From Sanguinoderma infundibulare (taxonomy: Eukaryota > Basidiomycota > Agaricomycetes > Polyporales > Polyporaceae): a stretch of DNA of 64,000 nt. Positions 62,121-64,000 of this stretch are shown here, piece after piece. The stretch covers positions 177,055-241,054 of the forward strand of contig JAVLRN010000020.1 in assembly GCA_032821775.1 (NCBI GenBank), given 5' to 3'. Each line of letters begins with the position of its first letter. The first letter of the stretch is position 1. A program made the translations under genes and the position numbers. The notes beneath the pieces were generated by a model that ran no database searches, was not told the origin of the DNA, and was given only the letters and a program-made list of their open reading frames with translations.

Positions 62121-63298
62121 AAACAGTTGTCTAAGCCCTGTCGCTTAGCCATCTTGCGACATCTATTTGTTGAGTCAGCGCATCCCCAATCAATTACCCG
62201 CGAATGCGGTTCATCTGATGCTGCGCGTGCTCACGTACCTGAGAATTCATGGCCGCTGCTGGACCGTTGCCACTGTTACGGCCAGTCCAATCCACGGACG
62301 TACGTTCCGGGTACCTCGAACACTGGGAGCAGCACTATAACAGCACGATTACGCATAGAATCCATATGCCACATAGGGCTGAGGATGGACTCGCGTACTT
62401 GACACCAATGCGCGCCGACCGTCGCAGCTGGCCTAAACCAGGCACTGTTTCGGACGGGGATGTCAATGTCGCAGAGGCGGCTTCCGCGGGCTTCTGTTTT
62501 CCCCGCGTGCGCGAGGACACGGGAGGCTCGGCGATGGACATGGACGACATGGATTTGATGAGCTCTTCTGTTGGATCGTTAGACGGCGCTGCTCACGAGC
62601 GGGCTTCGCGGATGGCTTGTCGGCTGAGACGCGGCTGCATCCACAGAGTTGTTCCAGGTTGGCACGCGCACAGGGCTACGCAGCGGCGGACAGGGGGAGC
62701 GGCCCTCGGAGGTGTCTGGAAGGTGCGATCCAAGGATGATTGGCGGCTTGCGTGACCGACATTCTCTTTTCGGGACTCGTCGCACGGCCTACTCATCCGG
62801 GATCCTGAAAGTACACAGTCCACAGTCAGCAATCAGCGAGACCTGGCCAATCCCCAGGACACATCATTCCAGAAGAATTCCAATCCGCGGTATGGCGTCA
62901 TGGAGACGATCGCGGTTAGACGCAAATCAGTCACAATGCATCCATCTGTTACTGACAGCGACTTTGCGCAGTCTTCTTTGCCCGCAGGCGGCGCCCAGTG
63001 TATCGGAAAGCACATGATTACATACCAATTGCACAGATCTTCGTGGATGCGGAGAATTTGTTTGCACAACGCGGAATGGTTGGGAGAACCGAGCAGATCA
63101 AGCGGCGGAGGATGCGAGGATGGTGCATACGGGACGAGGACTAGCTGGAGCGGAGGACGCGAAATGTTAGGAAACGCAAACTGCGGCAGTACCGGAGATC
63201 AACACCGAAGATTCCAGGCGGGTCTCGCGTATCGCAACGTCCGTCTCGCTCGGACGCCGAGGTCGTAGATTCCAATGTGCGATGACCGTCCCTTGACG

Positions 63299-63573
63299 AC
63301 GGTGGGGGAACGCCGAGTCGTAGCAGATCAAGATGTCAATATGAAGGTTCCGAACATGCGGACGCGAGGCCGACCATCGCGTGTGTCGTCAGGAACGTTG
63401 TGGATCCTCTGAGCGGTTGTGCAGCCTCGAAACAGGGAACCGGCTCCCGAGATCTGCGATATTGATTGGGCTCGCGGGCCTGCAGACGTCACAGACCGTG
63501 AGATCCTCCGCATACATACTAAGAACATGAAGCTCGCTGATTCGAGCTGGCTCACCGCGTCTGGGTACTCAGC
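63299..63573 (+). pseudogene. Relic of Cdc48/p97, copy 6
   Basis: Indistinguishable from copy 3. The window ends 427 bases later. Confidence 0.7.
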
Positions 63574-64000
63574 ACGTCGGAACTGCATGCTCACCAGGTC
63601 GTGCTGGTGGCGCGTTCCGTCCCGTCCCGTCCGTTCCGATCATTCGACGTCGTCTGTGGCTCGGTGGTGTGCACTGTGGGCACGAGCGGGCGCCGAAGAA
63701 GACCTGAGAACCTCGGTTTGGACCAGGGGGATGGCTGCGGCGGCCAACGTACATCAAAAGCACTAGATGGGACAATAATTCGCGACCATTCATGACGACC
63801 GCAGTCTTCGCATGTGGGCCGTAATTTTTGCGCTTCTATAGGGCCGCACGCGGTGCCTCGCGACCGCACAAGACGACGTGACCGGGCTGCAGGGGCTGGA
63901 TGTTTCGAGTGCCTAGTGGGTGGGTGCATTGTGCGCTCGCGGAGCCACGATGAAGATAAGACATGTTCTATGTATTCTGCCCGGACGAACGCAACAACCT

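Larger units (their letters stand above)
53715..64000 (+). repeat. Tandem unit 6 of the array, cut by window end
   Basis: 10,286 bases are visible and the unit runs off the window. It matches unit 3 throughout, at a constant offset of 32,231, in both its first-half type and its laccase-side type. The array therefore very probably continues to the right, and also to the left of position 1. Confidence 0.93.

Noticed and set aside
1..64000. The array as rDNA, a retrotransposon array or a viral concatemer
   Set aside because: No rRNA sequence, no reverse transcriptase, integrase, transposase, capsid or polymerase reading frame, and no long terminal repeats; the recognisable content is ordinary fungal genes and relics.

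Overview
The window is eukaryotic and almost certainly from a filamentous basidiomycete. It is GC-rich. Its coding parts are split by many 50-77 base GT-AG introns, and the recognisable protein types (a Chk2/Cds1-type checkpoint kinase, a laccase, a Cdc48 AAA-ATPase) fit an agaricomycete. No bacterial gene organisation, rRNA, tRNA or CRISPR array was seen.

The whole window is one head-to-tail array of a unit of about 10.74 kb. There are five complete copies (1-10740, 10741-21483, 21484-32232, 32233-42965, 42966-53714) and a sixth cut by the window end (53715-64000). The starting point of the unit is arbitrary, because both window edges lie inside the array and the true junction cannot be placed.

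Each unit has the same order: (1) a broken minus-strand gene of unknown function; (2) a divergent intergenic region of about 0.9 kb; (3) a plus-strand gene with nine exons for a 770-residue FHA-domain serine/threonine kinase of the Chk2/Cds1/Rad53 type; (4) a short stretch with a 30-base direct repeat and a hairpin; (5) about 1.8 kb of diverged modules on the minus strand, marked by many GTACCAA motifs that overlap candidate splice donors; (6) a truncated, mutated minus-strand laccase pseudogene; (7) an unassigned stretch; (8) a plus-strand relic of a Cdc48/p97 AAA-ATPase; (9) another unassigned stretch leading into the next unit.

The kinase is the only gene that reads as intact, and it does so in all six copies. 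The splice sites are kept and the small length differences between copies fall inside introns. The leading gene, the laccase and the Cdc48 relic are broken in every copy. The units are mosaics of a few sequence types. Units 1 and 2 share a first-half type; units 3, 5 and 6 share another; unit 4 mixes both. In the second half units 2, 4 and 5 group together, as do units 3 and 6. This pattern suggests repeated unequal crossing-over or gene conversion. The main biological question is why a checkpoint kinase is amplified here. The main technical question is whether the copy number and copy order are assembled correctly.
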